Shown: positions 1-11,914, numbered from the stretch's first letter. The stretch is 64,000 nucleotides of DNA from Limonium bicolor (GCA_023374045.1 CM041776.1:138015296-138079295); one strand, 5' to 3'. The notes: generated by a model from the letters alone, not told the origin. Made by a program: numbers and translations.

Positions 1-423
1 TGTGTTTGGCTAGAATAGGGATGAAGCTGATGAGAAAAGATATGTGGATAAGTAAGAATTATAGGTGAGCTATGGCAAAATTTTGGTAGGAACTGTGCAT
101 TAAAGAGTGACTTGGTGAATGGGAGAACCAAGGTATGTATTGGGATTAGTAGAGATGGGTAATGACCATGGATTGGTAATTGGAGAGTGAGGATTGAGTT
201 ATAAAAGCTGTAGCATAAAAGTAACAAAAACTGTTACAAGTGTTGAAGGGAGTGAGGAAAAATTGTGTATATGGATTTTGAAATGAGTAAGGTATTTGGG
301 GGATGAACCAAGGCAGTTTTGAGGGCCTAAGTAGTGTTAAAATATGTGGGATTAAGTGTAGGAAGATTGGGGAAGTAATGGGTAAAAGAGAGGACTGAAA
401 ACAGATTTTAAAACTGAAGTACT

Positions 424-690
424 GGGCCGGACCGGACTTGCGACCGGACTTGCAAGTTCGGTCGAGCCCAGATTTACAAAGACGAGAAACCTTCTGGAAT
501 CGACCGGACTTGCGACCGGACATGCAAGTTCGGTCGGACCAGAAAATTCTCCCGTCAAAAACCTTCTGGAATCGACCGACTAACGACCGGACTTGCAAGT
601 TCGGTCGAGCCAGAAAATTTCCCGTACTCGTAGCTACTGGAATGGACCGGACTTGCAAGGTCGGTCGCTAGTCCGGTCGAGTCAAAAAAA
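424..690 (+). repeat. GC-rich inverted-repeat array in E1 5' LTR
   Basis: Repeated half-sites GACCGGACTTGC and GCAAGTTCGGTC face each other and are separated by A/T-rich spacers containing CCTTCTGGAATCGACCG. TTCTGGAA occurs exactly at 492-499 and 564-571. The array ends in an A-run. The 3' LTR copy lies at 23360-23608 with diverged spacers. Confidence 0.85.
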
Positions 691-723
691 ATATATTTTA
701 CTATATGATTATACAATCATATG

Positions 724-749
724 TATATATATATATATATATATATATG
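724..749. repeat. (TA)n microsatellite
   Basis: An uninterrupted TA run lies just after the array. The 3' LTR copy at about 23651 is much shorter, as expected for a slippage-prone repeat. Confidence 0.95.
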
Positions 750-2108
750 CCTATACACATATATGCATATATATGTGGTAGTACACTACAATTGAAATAA
801 TAAAGGTAAGAAAGTAAGTATATGAGTATGAAAACAAGTGTAAAAGTAACCAAGCAAGTTGAGAGTATAAGAACATTAAGTACACCGGGATAACGGGGTA
901 ACTACGGAAGTAATAGAAGCTTACATACCGTAAGACTTTGTCGTTAATAAAACATTTTAAATATTACCAGTTGTTCAAAAACTATCTGGGGAGCGTGAGA
1001 TGACGCGTTGGAGTGAACCCTCGGGAACACGGCAGAGTAACCCATGGTGTAAGGTATGGTTTTCTTGCAACCTGTGTCCTACCGGATTACACCGGCTTGT
1101 ATGCCAATGTGTTTTTCTGTGGTTTGCCACCTTGCAAGATAAAGCATGAAATGAGTTTATAGTAATTCATTATTGTGGCGTAATTAATTCCGATACCGCT
1201 TAACCCTAATTATGTGTTAAATATTAGTTAACCGACCTTAGGCTTCACATAAGAGATCGGTATTCGGAATAAACGTCCCAACCCACGGGAACGTTCTAAC
1301 TATGGTTATCCGTGCGTTGTGTATGTTGTGGACTATGTGTGATGTATGTGACTTTGTTTTGTGTTGTTGCTATCGGATACATTATCCATGTTTATTAAAA
1401 AGGGATGTTACTCCCCTTCTGGTCTAACAGAGTTAGTAACACTATGTGACGTATGTATGTGATGAGTTCCATAAAGGAACCTTTAATAATGTATATGTTA
1501 ATTATATGTTATGTATGGTGAGGAATCCGGTCGTTCCGGTCACGCGTGTTGTTTGGGAGTTAATGTATATATGTGAATTAACTCCCATCCTGTTATGTTA
1601 GGGTTGTTTTCCTTCATTGGATTTCGACCTCCCATTAGCTTAGCCAAAGCTTACCTATCCAACTTCCAATCGGGTAGGGGGAAATCATGTGTAATGTTGG
1701 TAGGGTGTTGATGCCTAAGTTCGCTTCGACTCCCTCTTTGTTATGTTACGGTTGTTTTTCCTCCTTGAATTACAACCACCCACAAGCTTAACCAAGGCTT
1801 ACCTACCTCATCATTATCGGAGATAGGGGGAAATTGTGTAAGGTGTGATCGGTCCTATATGAGGCCGTCGCACCCAAGTAAAGAAAATGTATGTATGTCG
1901 TGCTCGGGCTCTATCACCCCGGCACTCCCTATGTAAAGTTTATGTTCTCTAAGAAGAATGGAACTAAGTTGTGTGTATGTTATCAAGTGAAGTGTATGGT
2001 TATGTTATGTGTGCTAATCTTATGTTTGTGTCCTACTAATGGATGTTTGCTTTTAAGCATGAGGTCTGTGTGTAGTTGTGTATATTTAAATAAAATCAAT
2101 CGCATGCT

Positions 2109-2219
2109 AAGACGACAATTAGTGTGCGTGGCCCGGTAGCATGCGGGCTGCGGGATTACCATACCAGCAAAGGTGCTGAGCCCCTTGGGGGCCACCCTTT
2201 CTTCCTTTTCTATTTCAGG
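2109..2219 (+). promoter_or_regulatory. Conserved LTR block ending in a candidate 3' splice site
   Basis: The block begins GACAATTAGTTGTGCGTGG-like, contains ATACCAGCAAAGGTGCTGA and CCCCTTGGGGG, and ends in a pyrimidine tract CTTCCTTTTCTATTTCAG. Diverged versions occur in S1 (to 9458), the E1 3' LTR (to 25123), C (to 36469) and E3 (to 54458 and 63845). Conservation of the block and of the terminal pyrimidine-CAG among otherwise diverged LTRs points to RNA processing, most simply the acceptor of an LTR leader intron. Confidence 0.55.
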
Positions 2220-2458
2220 TACAAGGAGCTGGAAGCCGTCCGAGAGTAGGACGGGGTAGTTATTTGTACGTGGTAGTCATGAGAATTTTGGATGTATCGT
2301 AGGTGTAGTAAGACCGAATTTGTATCGGCGTTAGTTGGAAGATACTCAGTACATTATAATGTAAGTGTATAATGATCGTTCGACATGGAACGGGATTTAT
2401 GTGTAGTTGCTCGGGAGTTTAGTCCATCAGACCGGTACAATGTACGTATGTTGGCCTT

Positions 2459-2480
2459 GTTAGCCACGTGGGTGGCTAAC
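2459..2480 (+). other. Conserved U5 hairpin (GTTAGCCAC stem)
   Basis: Arms GTTAGCCAC and GTGGCTAAC flank the loop GTGG. The element also contains CACGTG. Equivalent hairpins are at 25364-25385, 36731-36752 and 54704-54725, with paired changes described in the findings. Confidence 0.75.
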
Positions 2481-2573
2481 GGCGTGTAACACCAAGAAGT
2501 TAAGTTATGTTGTGAGTTGTGATTTCCGCTGCAAGGTGTTGTTAAGTGTGTTGTTAGTAGTTGGGGTGTTACA

Positions 2574-5041
2574 AAAAGTGGTATCAGAGCGAAGTATCGC
2601 TTTGATGACTGGAATACCGAGCTTAGAAAGTACCGAGTTAGGAGTTTAAGACCTTGGGTTAAGGGTTGAGTGATAGCGTGAGAAGTACGCTAGTTAGGAA
2701 ACGCCAGTATGTACTGGATACCTACAATATCCATCCCGTCCTCCACAAACCCTATTTTATAACTTGGGAAGAACGCCAGAGAGATGGGAGTCATCTCTTA
2801 CTCGGGAAAACCCGATCAGGCAGTTGATATTTACCTCTGTAAGTATGGAGAACCTATCATACGGTAGATTCCGAAAGGTGTGAATCCCGGAGACAGTTTC
2901 CACCTGAACAATGTTTGCCGCTTTTAATAGCTAAAAGTGAAGAATCTTATGCTTAAAGGAACGGAATTTCCGGCAACCTGGGTCGACATGCGGAGCAGTC
3001 GAGAACAACCAGCTTGCAACGCACCCATCGTGCAACAGTGGAGGAGTGGAGTAATGAAACCCAAGACGAGTGTCTACGGGATCATGAATGTTAACTAATA
3101 TAGCAACGGTATACCAACCGGTTAAGGAACTACAACGTAGTACGAGGAGGATACAATACTAAGAAAAGGGGTCTCCCGAATGGGAAACGCCCTAGTTAAT
3201 GGTTATCATGTAAAGACAGTGAGAAGTACCCAGAAGATTATTGTTAAGGCTGTAAGATCAAGCAAGGGCCAGCAAGGCCACTGATATTAGTGCGGATGAA
3301 AACAATACCGCAACCAATGTGTATTGAACCGATAACCAGCTAGCATGGCGCACTTGCCATGGCAAGTGCTGCTATGACAAGGCTGTACGGAAAATTTTAA
3401 ACACCGGTACTTAGTAAAGTACCATGAAGATAAATGGGATTATCATAACCGTGGAAGGGCTTTATAGCCTGACCTTAGTACTTGGAAATACACCAGTCAG
3501 CAGGAAGCTAGACTCGGTTAAGGCAAGGAAACTTTGTAAAACCAGGAGAATTTTTCTTTCAACTTAAATCCATTTCAAAACCTTTTTCAAAACCAGATTT
3601 TCTTTCAAACCCATTTTATTTCAATTCGCCTTTTTCTTTAAACCAAACCAGAGGACCTACACGGGCCTCAGTGCCACATAGTAGGTAAGTTTTACCCAGT
3701 TACTTTTGAGATAACCGGATGGAAACCGGTAAACCCAAGGGTAACAACCCGAGGAATGGATTAAGTTCATAATGATACAACAGTGGATACATCTCCCTTG
3801 ATTAAGTTCGGGAAGCATGGAATGCATATTATCACAGGATAATATAAGAGGAGTTGACAACAGAATACTTCACCTAGGCGTGTGACGGACACTACGAGTG
3901 TACCAACAGTAATGTGGGACGACCGCACTCGATAGGAGCTTGTGGGCCTGACAAACCTTCTTATGGGGTAGTCGGGTAAGTAGCAATGTATCAATAGGAT
4001 ACCCCATGTATGTATACGAGTGGAGTCTGGAACACGGGAAGTAGTCGACTCCATACTACGGTCCGAAGTAAAAGTCAGACAAGAGTAATAAACTACCATC
4101 GAATGGTTGAAGTAAAGGAACCCAGTTAAGTTGAGAGGACTAAAGGGATTAGTGAGTTATTACGAGGAAATGTTTAAGAACCTAGAAGTGTGAAGTGCAC
4201 TGACTAGTAAGTAAAGACATCGCATATGTCTTAAGGATCTGGATGGATGAACACAATAGCTGGAGTAAGTACCCAGCCTATACATGGTGGGACAGATGCC
4301 TACCATGGATATGTGAATGCGCAATGATCGGGATGAGACTCCCGAGATGATCACTAGAGATATCAATCTCACTAAGGAGAATATTCAGCCCAGCAAATTA
4401 AACATACCAATGAGTGCAAGCCGTTTGAAAAGGCATAACCTAATAACACCCAGGAGTTATCCTTAAAAGGGTGTTTGGGGTCAACAATGGTTGAACAAGA
4501 TACGTGACCGAAACGCAAAGGCTGAAATTAACACCAAGTTTAAACACAAGTCGTCAGAGGGAAGTCTGACATCCCTGAAGGGGCATCCCATGAAAGGAAC
4601 CGTGATACTACGACCAATACCAATCTAAACCATGTAATGTGTGTGGATGGCCTACAACGGGCAGAGCTCGAGGCAATAAGGCTTAAAAGCCACAAATCGA
4701 ATGTGTTAGGAAAATGTTATTGATCACAGAAGTTTACGTTATATAAGTAAGTAAGCGGATAACGAACCACTGCTTAAAGTGTAGGGACACCTCTTGATAT
4801 TGCGAGACCGCAACAGCGGTAGTTACGTGAACTAAATTCAAAGAATGTGTTAAGAGTTGACCATGTTGTTACTACGAAAAGAAGTATTCGTACCAGTTGT
4901 GCAGATGAAAAGGGTGATAAGTCTAATAGCAACCACCATAGGTGTGCGATGCTAAATGTGTAATGAACAATGCTCAAGGAGCATAAAGACTCGAAGAATA
5001 GAGTATTCAGCAATCAGCCCAATGAGTGGCAAAACACAGTG
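2574..5041 (+). pseudogene. E1 internal region, block 1; possible decayed pol
   Basis: This block is colinear with 54818-57112 of E3 but has no shared open frame. Around 3855-4185 the order of weak matches resembles the reverse transcriptase to RNase H part of pol: a GACGGACACTACGAG stretch like the codons for the YGHYEF motif, and later a stretch readable as L-GLxSYY followed by F-K. These sit among many stops. I infer a relic of pol that decayed before the family amplified. It could instead be unrelated spacer. Confidence 0.35.
2579..2605 (+). promoter_or_regulatory. E1 primer binding site (tRNA-iMet) with overlapping hairpin
   Basis: TGGTATCAGAGC at 2579-2590 is the standard primer site complementary to the 3' end of plant initiator-Met tRNA, five bases after the LTR end. 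Bases 2584-2605 fold as arms TCAGAGCGA and TCGCTTTGA around AGTA, with one G-U pair. Confidence 0.9.
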
Positions 5042-5657
5042 TGAAATACCCCAAACCTAAGTATGCTAAGTAAACATCAAATTATGATGTAGTAAGGCTA
5101 GAATATGCCTTAGAAAGATTGGTAGACAATTTAAACCAAGGAAAACACAAGAAAATGCCTTAAGGGCAATTAGGGCAAAAATGTGCTCTAAGCTTGGAGA
5201 GACTTTGGTGAGTACCCAAATATCATGATAAGACCTTAGTAATATTCTAATGGCCATTTTAAATCAATTAGCAAAGAAAACCAAGCTTGAAAACAAGCTA
5301 AAACACAAAATGTGCTTTAAGAAGTCTTAAAGCACATTTTTGAGAAATTGTCTTAGAATTGAGTTTTGAGTGGTTAGATGTCCATCATTACTCTTTAATA
5401 AACATGTGTACTAATTAGTATCACATTAGGAAGTCTAAATCAATGGGAAACCAAAAATTTCCCGAATATGTGCACTAATTAGTGAATAGTACTGAAATAG
5501 TGCTAGTTTTGACTTAAGTCAACTTTAATTAGCCAAATGGCCAAACAAGGCCTTATGTATCTTATACCAAGGGGGGACGGTTTTTAATGGGACTCACATT
5601 AGTAGCCAGCACATTAAAGGAAATGAGATGAAAAGTAGTAAGTTCACTATTCACCCT

Positions 5658-5666
5658 TTATAAGAT
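5658..5666 (+). promoter_or_regulatory. TATA-like box in S1
   Basis: TTTATAAGA is followed by a pyrimidine-rich TCTCTCCTCTCTTC stretch, a common layout for an LTR promoter and 5' leader. A GTAAAG donor-like site follows at 5974. Confidence 0.4.
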
Positions 5667-7433
5667 AAATATCTTCTTTAGCTTACCTCTCTCCTCTCTT
5701 CTTCATTTCCCTTCTTCTTCCACGGTTTTATTCTTATTCTCTCTGTTCTAAACCGTTCCCAAGCAGCCCCATTTTTGCCTCACCTTGCCTTGTCCATAAC
5801 TTGCTCATTTTTGCTCCAAATCAAAACTAAGCATGGATTTCTCTTAGTTAGACCAAGGCCTTGCTTCCTATCTTTTCAAAATTTGAAAAGCCTCATTTGG
5901 GAGCCATGGGAAATCGCCATTGAAGGGGGAAAAATAAGTTTAAAGAGCTCATTAGCTTCTTCATTCTCTTAAGGTAAAGAATATGTAAGAAAAACTAGGT
6001 TTCCACCATTCTTCTCCATTACCGAAAATTTATACTCAGGGGATTCATTTTTATGCCTTGTTCTAGCTTGTTTCTATTCTCAAGGGCTAGAGGAGGTCTT
6101 CTTGATTCATATCCAAGCCTACCTTAAGACCTCAAGGTAAATATTCATTATAAGACCTTAAAACACATTTTTAACCTAGGTTTTTATTCCTTGAGTTGAT
6201 GTATTGTTTAGTACTCATATGAGTCATTGAATATTGATTAGAACATTGGCAAGGGGAATTTAAGTGGTGGCCGAGATTCATGCAAGAAGAAGGTCTAAGG
6301 AGGAAGTTAAGATAAGCTTGAGAAAACAAGGTAAAATGCTTACCTAATGGTGGTTTAAGTTTTAAGGGATGAGATTTAGATATGTACTAATGTGGCTTAA
6401 AGCTTACATTATGTAATTGGTTATAACCTAAGAAAAGAACTTAAACAAGCTTATGAACTTGTGACTAAGGAGCCAACGGAAATGAGTTAGTAATATAAGT
6501 TTAAGATGAGTTTTAAGAGTATTATAACTACTATGAGATTGATGGGTGTATTTGCAGGTGGAAAGCTTTATTGTGGGAAATTCAGTGTTTAAATCATGTC
6601 ATTTAAGGGCCTAAGAGCCATGTCATTTAAGGGCCTAAGATCCATGTCATTTAAGAGCCTTAGTGCTATGCAATTTAAGATTATTGCACTATATTGAGTT
6701 ATTATGAATGAGTTGATTTGGATGAGAAAACTATGATGAGAAAAGACTTGATGTATGTGAGATGGTTGAATGAGGAAAAACAATGCATATGGGCATGATA
6801 ATATACTAGAGAAACTATGGCGAAATTTGAGTAGGAAACTAAGCGTTTAGGGTGTTCTAAGGAGATTTTTATGACTAAGGATGTTCTAGTGATCACTAAG
6901 GGTTATTTGGTGAAATGGATAAACCATGGAGTTCTTGAGACAGGAAGACTAGGAATGTATAAGAGGGACTAGGGGTTATAATGGTGAGTTCATGCACCAA
7001 ACAACCATGGTTAAGGAAGCTAGGAAACTGTACAAAGTTTGAAGGAAAAATAAGGTATAATGACTTATAAGGATGTAAGCATGTGCTAGATTATATATGA
7101 CTTTGAGAAGTTTGAGTAAGGCAAATGGGTGTGCAAATGAATTTGAGGAGTAGTTAAGATGGTGGTAAAGAAACATAATGATTAGTTGAGGTCTTAGGCA
7201 AAGTCACAAGAGGGAAGTGTAAGGAATCAAGTGTTAAGTGTAAGAATTTTCGTAAGAAATTGAGTGCCAAGTTTGGTGATTTTTGAGGTAGATTTAGTGC
7301 ATGTTTTAAGGTGTTTAAACATGTAGGAAACATGTGGAAAGATTGTGGAATGAGTGGGAAAAGATTGGGGTGAATTTGGAGTTCAAAATGAGAGAAAGCA
7401 CTTTGGAAAATAGGTTCTGCTGTGGACCGCCCC

Positions 7434-7529
7434 TAGGGACCGCCCCTGTGGGGAGGTCCAGGCAAATCGTGCAGGAAATTAGCTTCTGGTTGGGACTGCC
7501 CCTGGGGACCGCCCCAGAGGGGCGGTCCA
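7434..7529 (+). repeat. GGACCGCCCC hairpin pair in S1
   Basis: Two modules are seen. Each has one or two GGACCGCCCC half-sites followed by the complementary GGGGAGGTCC or GGGGCGGTCC. The same module occurs in both E3 LTRs (52710-52825, 62096-62213). Confidence 0.85.
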
Positions 7530-7794
7530 GTGCAGAGAAAAAGAAAATTTTTGTTTTTGGCTTCTATGATGGGGATTGAATGGTAATGTTTTAGATGATG
7601 TTTAGGCCTTGTTTGGTGACATGTAAAGGCCTTAAGAGGTGTAAACAAGTGTTATGAATTCCTAGTAAGATTGACAAAGTAGCTAAGGAGTTTTTAGTAT
7701 GTTTAAAGGTGAGTTTAAGTGCCTAAATGGTATTAGGACACATAGGGAACTTGTGGAGAAGTTTGGAGTTGAAAAGAGAATTAGAAACAAGGTT

Positions 7795-8106
7795 CTGGAG
7801 CCGACCGACCTTAGGACCGGACTGGCAAGATCGGTCGAGCTCAAATTACACTACCAGAGAAGTTTCTGGAATGGACCGACCTTGGGACCGGACTTGCAAG
7901 GTCGTCGGGCATGTATTTTGTACGGTAATAAGTCTTTGGAATCGACCGAACATGGACCGGACTTGGCAATTCGGTCGAGCTTAAATTTCCCTCGGGGAAA
8001 CTCTCGGGAATGGACCGGACTTGCAAGGTCGGTCGGGGTAGAATTTTCAAACGATGAAGTGTTCTGGAATGGACCGACCTTAGTAAGGTCGTCGAAGTTC
8101 GGTCGG
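7795..8106 (+). repeat. GACCGGACTTGC inverted-repeat array in S1
   Basis: About five units pair GACCGGACTTG with CAAGGTCGGTC. Spacers carry TTCTGGAA exactly at 7864-7871 and 8062-8069, plus variants. The array ends in a long A-rich tract. It is related to the arrays in the E1 LTRs. Confidence 0.82.
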
Positions 8107-8863
8107 GCCTAAAATAAAAAAAAATAAAAAAAAAAATTCTAAATCCTAAGAAAGTATAGGTAATAAGGTATACCTTTGGTAGGGTGGTAATGATTATGAC
8201 CCAGGAACTTAAGGGATTAAGTAAGTTAATTAAACTTAAAAGTTTAAGTAAGTTAAGGCAAGTTAAGTAATTGAATTAAGTTAGTGATTAACAACCTAAA
8301 ACTGAATGAATGTTTTAGGACTTGGGAATTGGACTCCGGAAGAGAGTAAGCAACTGAACACCAACGGTGAACGATACAGTTCTCTTTGACCTGCTTGCTA
8401 ACGAGGTGTCCCTCGGCTTGTGTGCTATTTGTTTTGTGTGCTCACTAAACAAGATAAAGCATGCAACCGGAATATATTATATTTATTGTTTTGTTGTGTG
8501 ATATTTGAAAACTAACACAACATACCGTGAGAACTTACTAACCAATGTTTAGTAAGGAATTGAGTGAGACTAAGGAACGCTCCCTATAAGGGACGATATG
8601 AACCGAAGAGGTTAACCAACAAATATGGTCTTGAGACTACTACTAACTGGAACTTGAGTGAGGAAACCCGGGACCGATCTCCGGTCATGCATGCTAAGGA
8701 AAAGGGGGACGGTATCTGAATCAGATCCGCCCTCCGCTTAAGACTTGTCTTCGACTTGTAGCCTAGGGCCGGTTGCCGGCTCAGCTACGCTGGACTCCCG
8801 TCCAGGTAGGTGGCATTAAGATGGTGCGGTGGGGATCACCTAAATCCCAGGTTTGGACTTAGG

Positions 8864-9165
8864 ATACAACCATTCCCCTCCAGAACGGTTTGTATACTGA
8901 GAATAAGTTAAGATTAAGATTAAGGTAAGGTTAAGATAAGTTTGCAACCATTCCTCTTTAAAGAATGGTTTGTATTATTAAGATTAAGATTAGGTAAGGT
9001 AAGATAAGTTGCAACCATTCCTCTTTAAAGGATGGTTTGTATTATTAAGATTAAGATTAAGGTAAGGTTAAGATAATTGCAACCATTCCTTTTTAAAGGA
9101 TGGTTTGTAATATTAGATTAAGATAAGCTACATCCACTCCTTTTAAAGGATGGTTGTTTCTAAGA
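8864..9165 (+). repeat. Tandem hairpin repeat, unit about 65 bp, five copies
   Basis: Each unit has CAACCATTCC, a short T/A centre with CTTTAAAG, then GGATGGTTTG, followed by a purine-rich AAGATTAAGATTAAGGTAAGG spacer. The arms are complementary, so each unit can fold. The units diverge gradually toward the right end. Confidence 0.85.
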
Positions 9166-9354
9166 TAAGATAAGACTAAGATTGAGGTGAGATAAGGATG
9201 GACTAAGATTAAGAGGGAACATTACTTAAGGAGTTAAATAATTAACTCTCTAATTAAGGGAACGCATTTAAGTCATCATTGTGTGTGAACTTTGATTGTT
9301 ATATGGATTTGTTGTTTAAGCATTACTATTATGTTGTGCATTTAATCAACCTCA

Positions 9355-9458
9355 TGCTATCGACAATTAGTCGGCGTAGCCACGTTAGCTTGGGGGCCAT
9401 GAGGGGATCGTACCAGCATTCGTGCTGACCCCCTTTGGGGGCTGTTTTTACTACACAG
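9355..9458 (+). promoter_or_regulatory. Conserved LTR block with candidate splice acceptor, S1 copy
   Basis: It holds the GACAATTAG start, GTACCAGCATTCGTGCTGA and CCCCCTTTGGGGG, then CTGTTTTTACTACACAG. It is equivalent to 2109-2219 in E1. A candidate donor in the same LTR is GT at 5974. Confidence 0.45.
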
Positions 9459-9746
9459 GTACATCAGGAAGCGCTGTCGCGATAGTAAGAAGGGGTACAA
9501 GTGTTACGGGTTAAGTGTGGCCTACGAGTTGTGCATGTACACTCGTATGGCAATTTGAGTTAGTAAGATGTATAAGATTGAGGGGGTTGTAAGAAGGATA
9601 TGTAAATGGTTAAGATTGTTGTACTAAGTTCGGTATATTCTAGTCAGACCGTGGCAAGGTCCTGGATTAAAGAATTCCGCTGTGACATGTTTATATATAT
9701 ACTGTTAAGTTGCGAGACCACATTTGGATTGAGTTGGGGTGTTACA

Positions 9747-10733
9747 CAGTGTAATGGCGGAAGCTAAAATAATAGTGGATGTAGTGTAAATTAATGTTAT
9801 ACAATGAGTAGAGCACGGTGCGCAGTAAGCGACCGTTGCATAAGTATCGTTTAAATAATAATGTGGCAAATAGACTTAGTTATGATGAAACTCAATGGGC
9901 ATACAAGGTAAGTGATAGCAAACCGACTGGGCAATAAGCCAATGGTCGGTACTATGTGATAAGGAACACAGTGTGAATTCCTATTGCAATCGCATATAAG
10001 AGATTTACTGTCAGAGTTTCGCCTCTTGCACTCTGTATGACTGAGTGTTTTGGTATTGCACCTGCGCGGTTAATGATCGAGTGTGATAGCTAGGAAGTTT
10101 GGGGTAATGTCAATTGTGATGAGGAACAAGAATTATGGTGCGATAATCAAAGGGTACTTGATTAGCATAAGTGACTACAATAACACGATTGTTAAATATC
10201 GGTATGGAATATACCTCAAGTGTTGGAAATAAACGACAGAGTACTACACAATAGGTAGTAGCTCAAACGTAACCGACAGTGAGTCGGAAGAAATTAAGTA
10301 AATCAGTGTGGAATACAGTAAATTATCATCATGGAGGTAAATAGAAAGGTTGTAACTCACCGAACTCGCTCTTGGTAAGAATACACACGCGTCGGTTGAG
10401 AAATCGTTATTACCAAGATGAAGGTGATAATCGAAGATATGCATACAGTAAGATAATGAAGGGGGCAAACTAGCTCGAAGTTATCAAGAGTCGCGCATCA
10501 GAAACTAGTGACCAGCAATTCAAGAGTTGGATGTCCCGTTGTGAACATGAGTGAATGGCAATTATTAATGCCTAGAAGTTTCATAGGCCAGAATTGAAAC
10601 TGGTTATGAATTAAATAAACTCTAAGTGAGAAGTCTTGGTTAGGGACTAAAAACCGCCAATATGGCTAAGATCCTCAACACCAGAACAGATTGTATAATA
10701 AACCGCATGGATACAACACTTCACGACGGTAGG
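9747..10733 (+). other. E1 internal region, block 2 (non-coding)
   Basis: This continues E1 after S1 and is colinear with E3 at about 57105-58156. It contains no supported gene. Its right end, GTAGG, is the 5' copy of the E2 target duplication. Confidence 0.8.
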
Positions 10734-11238
10734 TGTTATACCCAAAATTTTTACCCCCTGGTTAGGGTCTACGAGGTCCTGGTGTTGTGAGGGGCATTTT
10801 AATCAAGTAGTGAGGGATTCCGGCTCGAACGCGCATCCCGTGCATGAAGGGCAGCTTCGCATTTTCAGGGGCGTTTTTGTAATTTTTTAAGGCTCCTAGG
10901 ACCTCCTATAAGCTTTCTCTCTCCTCCAAAGGATGCCCAAATCAGCTCGAAATGTTTTGATATTTAAACCATGATAGGGAGACATTTTAAGCAATAATGG
11001 CGTTAGAATTTTGATTTTTCGAGTTTCCAATAATTTTCTAGCAATTTCTGACTGAATCTGACGAGAAATTCAATTTAAAAATATTCCAACATTTAAAAAA
11101 TCCGATTCCACGTCAGAAAATTCATAATCCCGTCCTTGACACGTGGTTAAATTTCACAGCAAAATTCCTTTGGGAAGTCACTTAACTAAAATATCAAAAT
11201 CTTACTTTTACTAGATTTTCTTTATCTTTAGGAAAGTC

Positions 11239-11248
11239 TATATAAGGG
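11239..11248 (+). promoter_or_regulatory. TATA box of E2 5' LTR
   Basis: CTATATAAGG lies about 70 bases before a CTCTCTCTCTC leader tract. The same site is in the 3' LTR at 18562-18571. It is the best promoter candidate in the window. Confidence 0.6.
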
Positions 11249-11452
11249 GATAGGTTTTTGGATAAAAGAAGACCTCATATGATAAAGAACCCTAGAGAGT
11301 CAAAAGAGGCAGCCTCCTCTCTCTCTCTCACGTTTTCCAACACCCGGCCACCCAAATCATACCGAAAATCCCCCGAAATCACCATCTAAACACGTTTTCC
11401 AATTCCCAAAGTACCAATAATCATCAAAACCCCACAAAAACACCACCAAACC

Positions 11453-11668
11453 GTGAAGAAAAGCAAGAACAACCAACCACCAGAAGCCCGGTTCGAAATC
11501 CTTTCGGGTCTGCCATCAACGAAGCGCTCGACGAATCCCGGTGTGAAGAAACGCTGTGAATCCGAAGGTAAAACAGGTAGAAACTCTCACTTCCATAATT
11601 CTCTACGGTATTATCTGTCTTGCCTCAAAATTTGGGCTCAAACTAACCCCTCTACGCTTCTGTATTGA
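11453..11668 (+). other. Short open frame in E2 LTR leader, 71 residues; probably untranslated leader
   Basis: An ATG frame downstream of the TATA box begins MKKSKNNQPPEARFE. The 3' LTR copy (18777-19058) starts MKNSKNNQPPEARFE and agrees until a shift near the end. A GTAAAACAGG donor-like site follows the shared part at about 11568. Identity between LTRs of one element is not evidence of coding because they were identical at insertion. I do not recognise the product. Confidence 0.2.
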
Positions 11669-11821
11669 TGTTTGTTTAAGCTTTTGTCCAATAACTTGTT
11701 TACCAAGTTTCGTGCTTAATTTGAATTCAAATTGAGAACTTTAAATCACTAACATCTTGTATACCTTTCAGGCTACACACCCATAAAATTTGAGCCAAAA
11801 ACACCTTGGGAACAGCCTCAA

Positions 11822-11914
11822 CGCCGCCGTCCGAGGGCGGTCCGCACCCACGGACGTCATGTCCGGGGTCCCGGACTCCCTGTCCGTAAGCTCGGACACC
11901 CACGGACGGCGGCG
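11822..11914 (+). repeat. GC dyad in E2 5' LTR
   Basis: Perfect 12 bp arms CGCCGCCGTCCG (11822-11833) and CGGACGGCGGCG (11903-11914) enclose further GTCCG/CGGAC pairs. A second GTCCG...CGGAC set follows near 11950-11990. The 3' LTR copy has arms at 19145-19156 and 19226-19237. Confidence 0.88.

Larger units (their letters stand above)
1..2573 (+). repeat. 5' LTR of E1 (3' part only)
   Basis: This matches the 3' LTR of E1 from about 22937 to 25478 nearly base for base, with small indels, and ends GGGGTGTTACA directly before the spacer AAAAG and the primer site. The window opens inside this LTR, so its TG start is not seen. It holds a GC-rich inverted-repeat array, a TA run, a conserved block ending in a pyrimidine tract plus CAG, and a U5 hairpin. 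No gene is present; short open frames in it are not conserved between the two LTR copies. Confidence 0.92.
5042..9746 (+). mobile_element. S1: solo LTR, 4705 bp
   Basis: It starts TGAAATACCCCAAACC and ends GGGGTGTTACA, with a 5 bp target duplication CAGTG at 5037-5041 and 9747-9751. The uninterrupted site is preserved in E3 (AACCCAGTGTAATGGCGG near 57104), which proves the insertion and its exact ends. No second copy or internal region is present, so it is a recombination-derived solo LTR. It shares LTR ends with E1, C and E3 but is diverged between them. It contains a TATA-like site, two kinds of GC-rich inverted repeats and a hairpin-forming tandem repeat. Confidence 0.93.
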
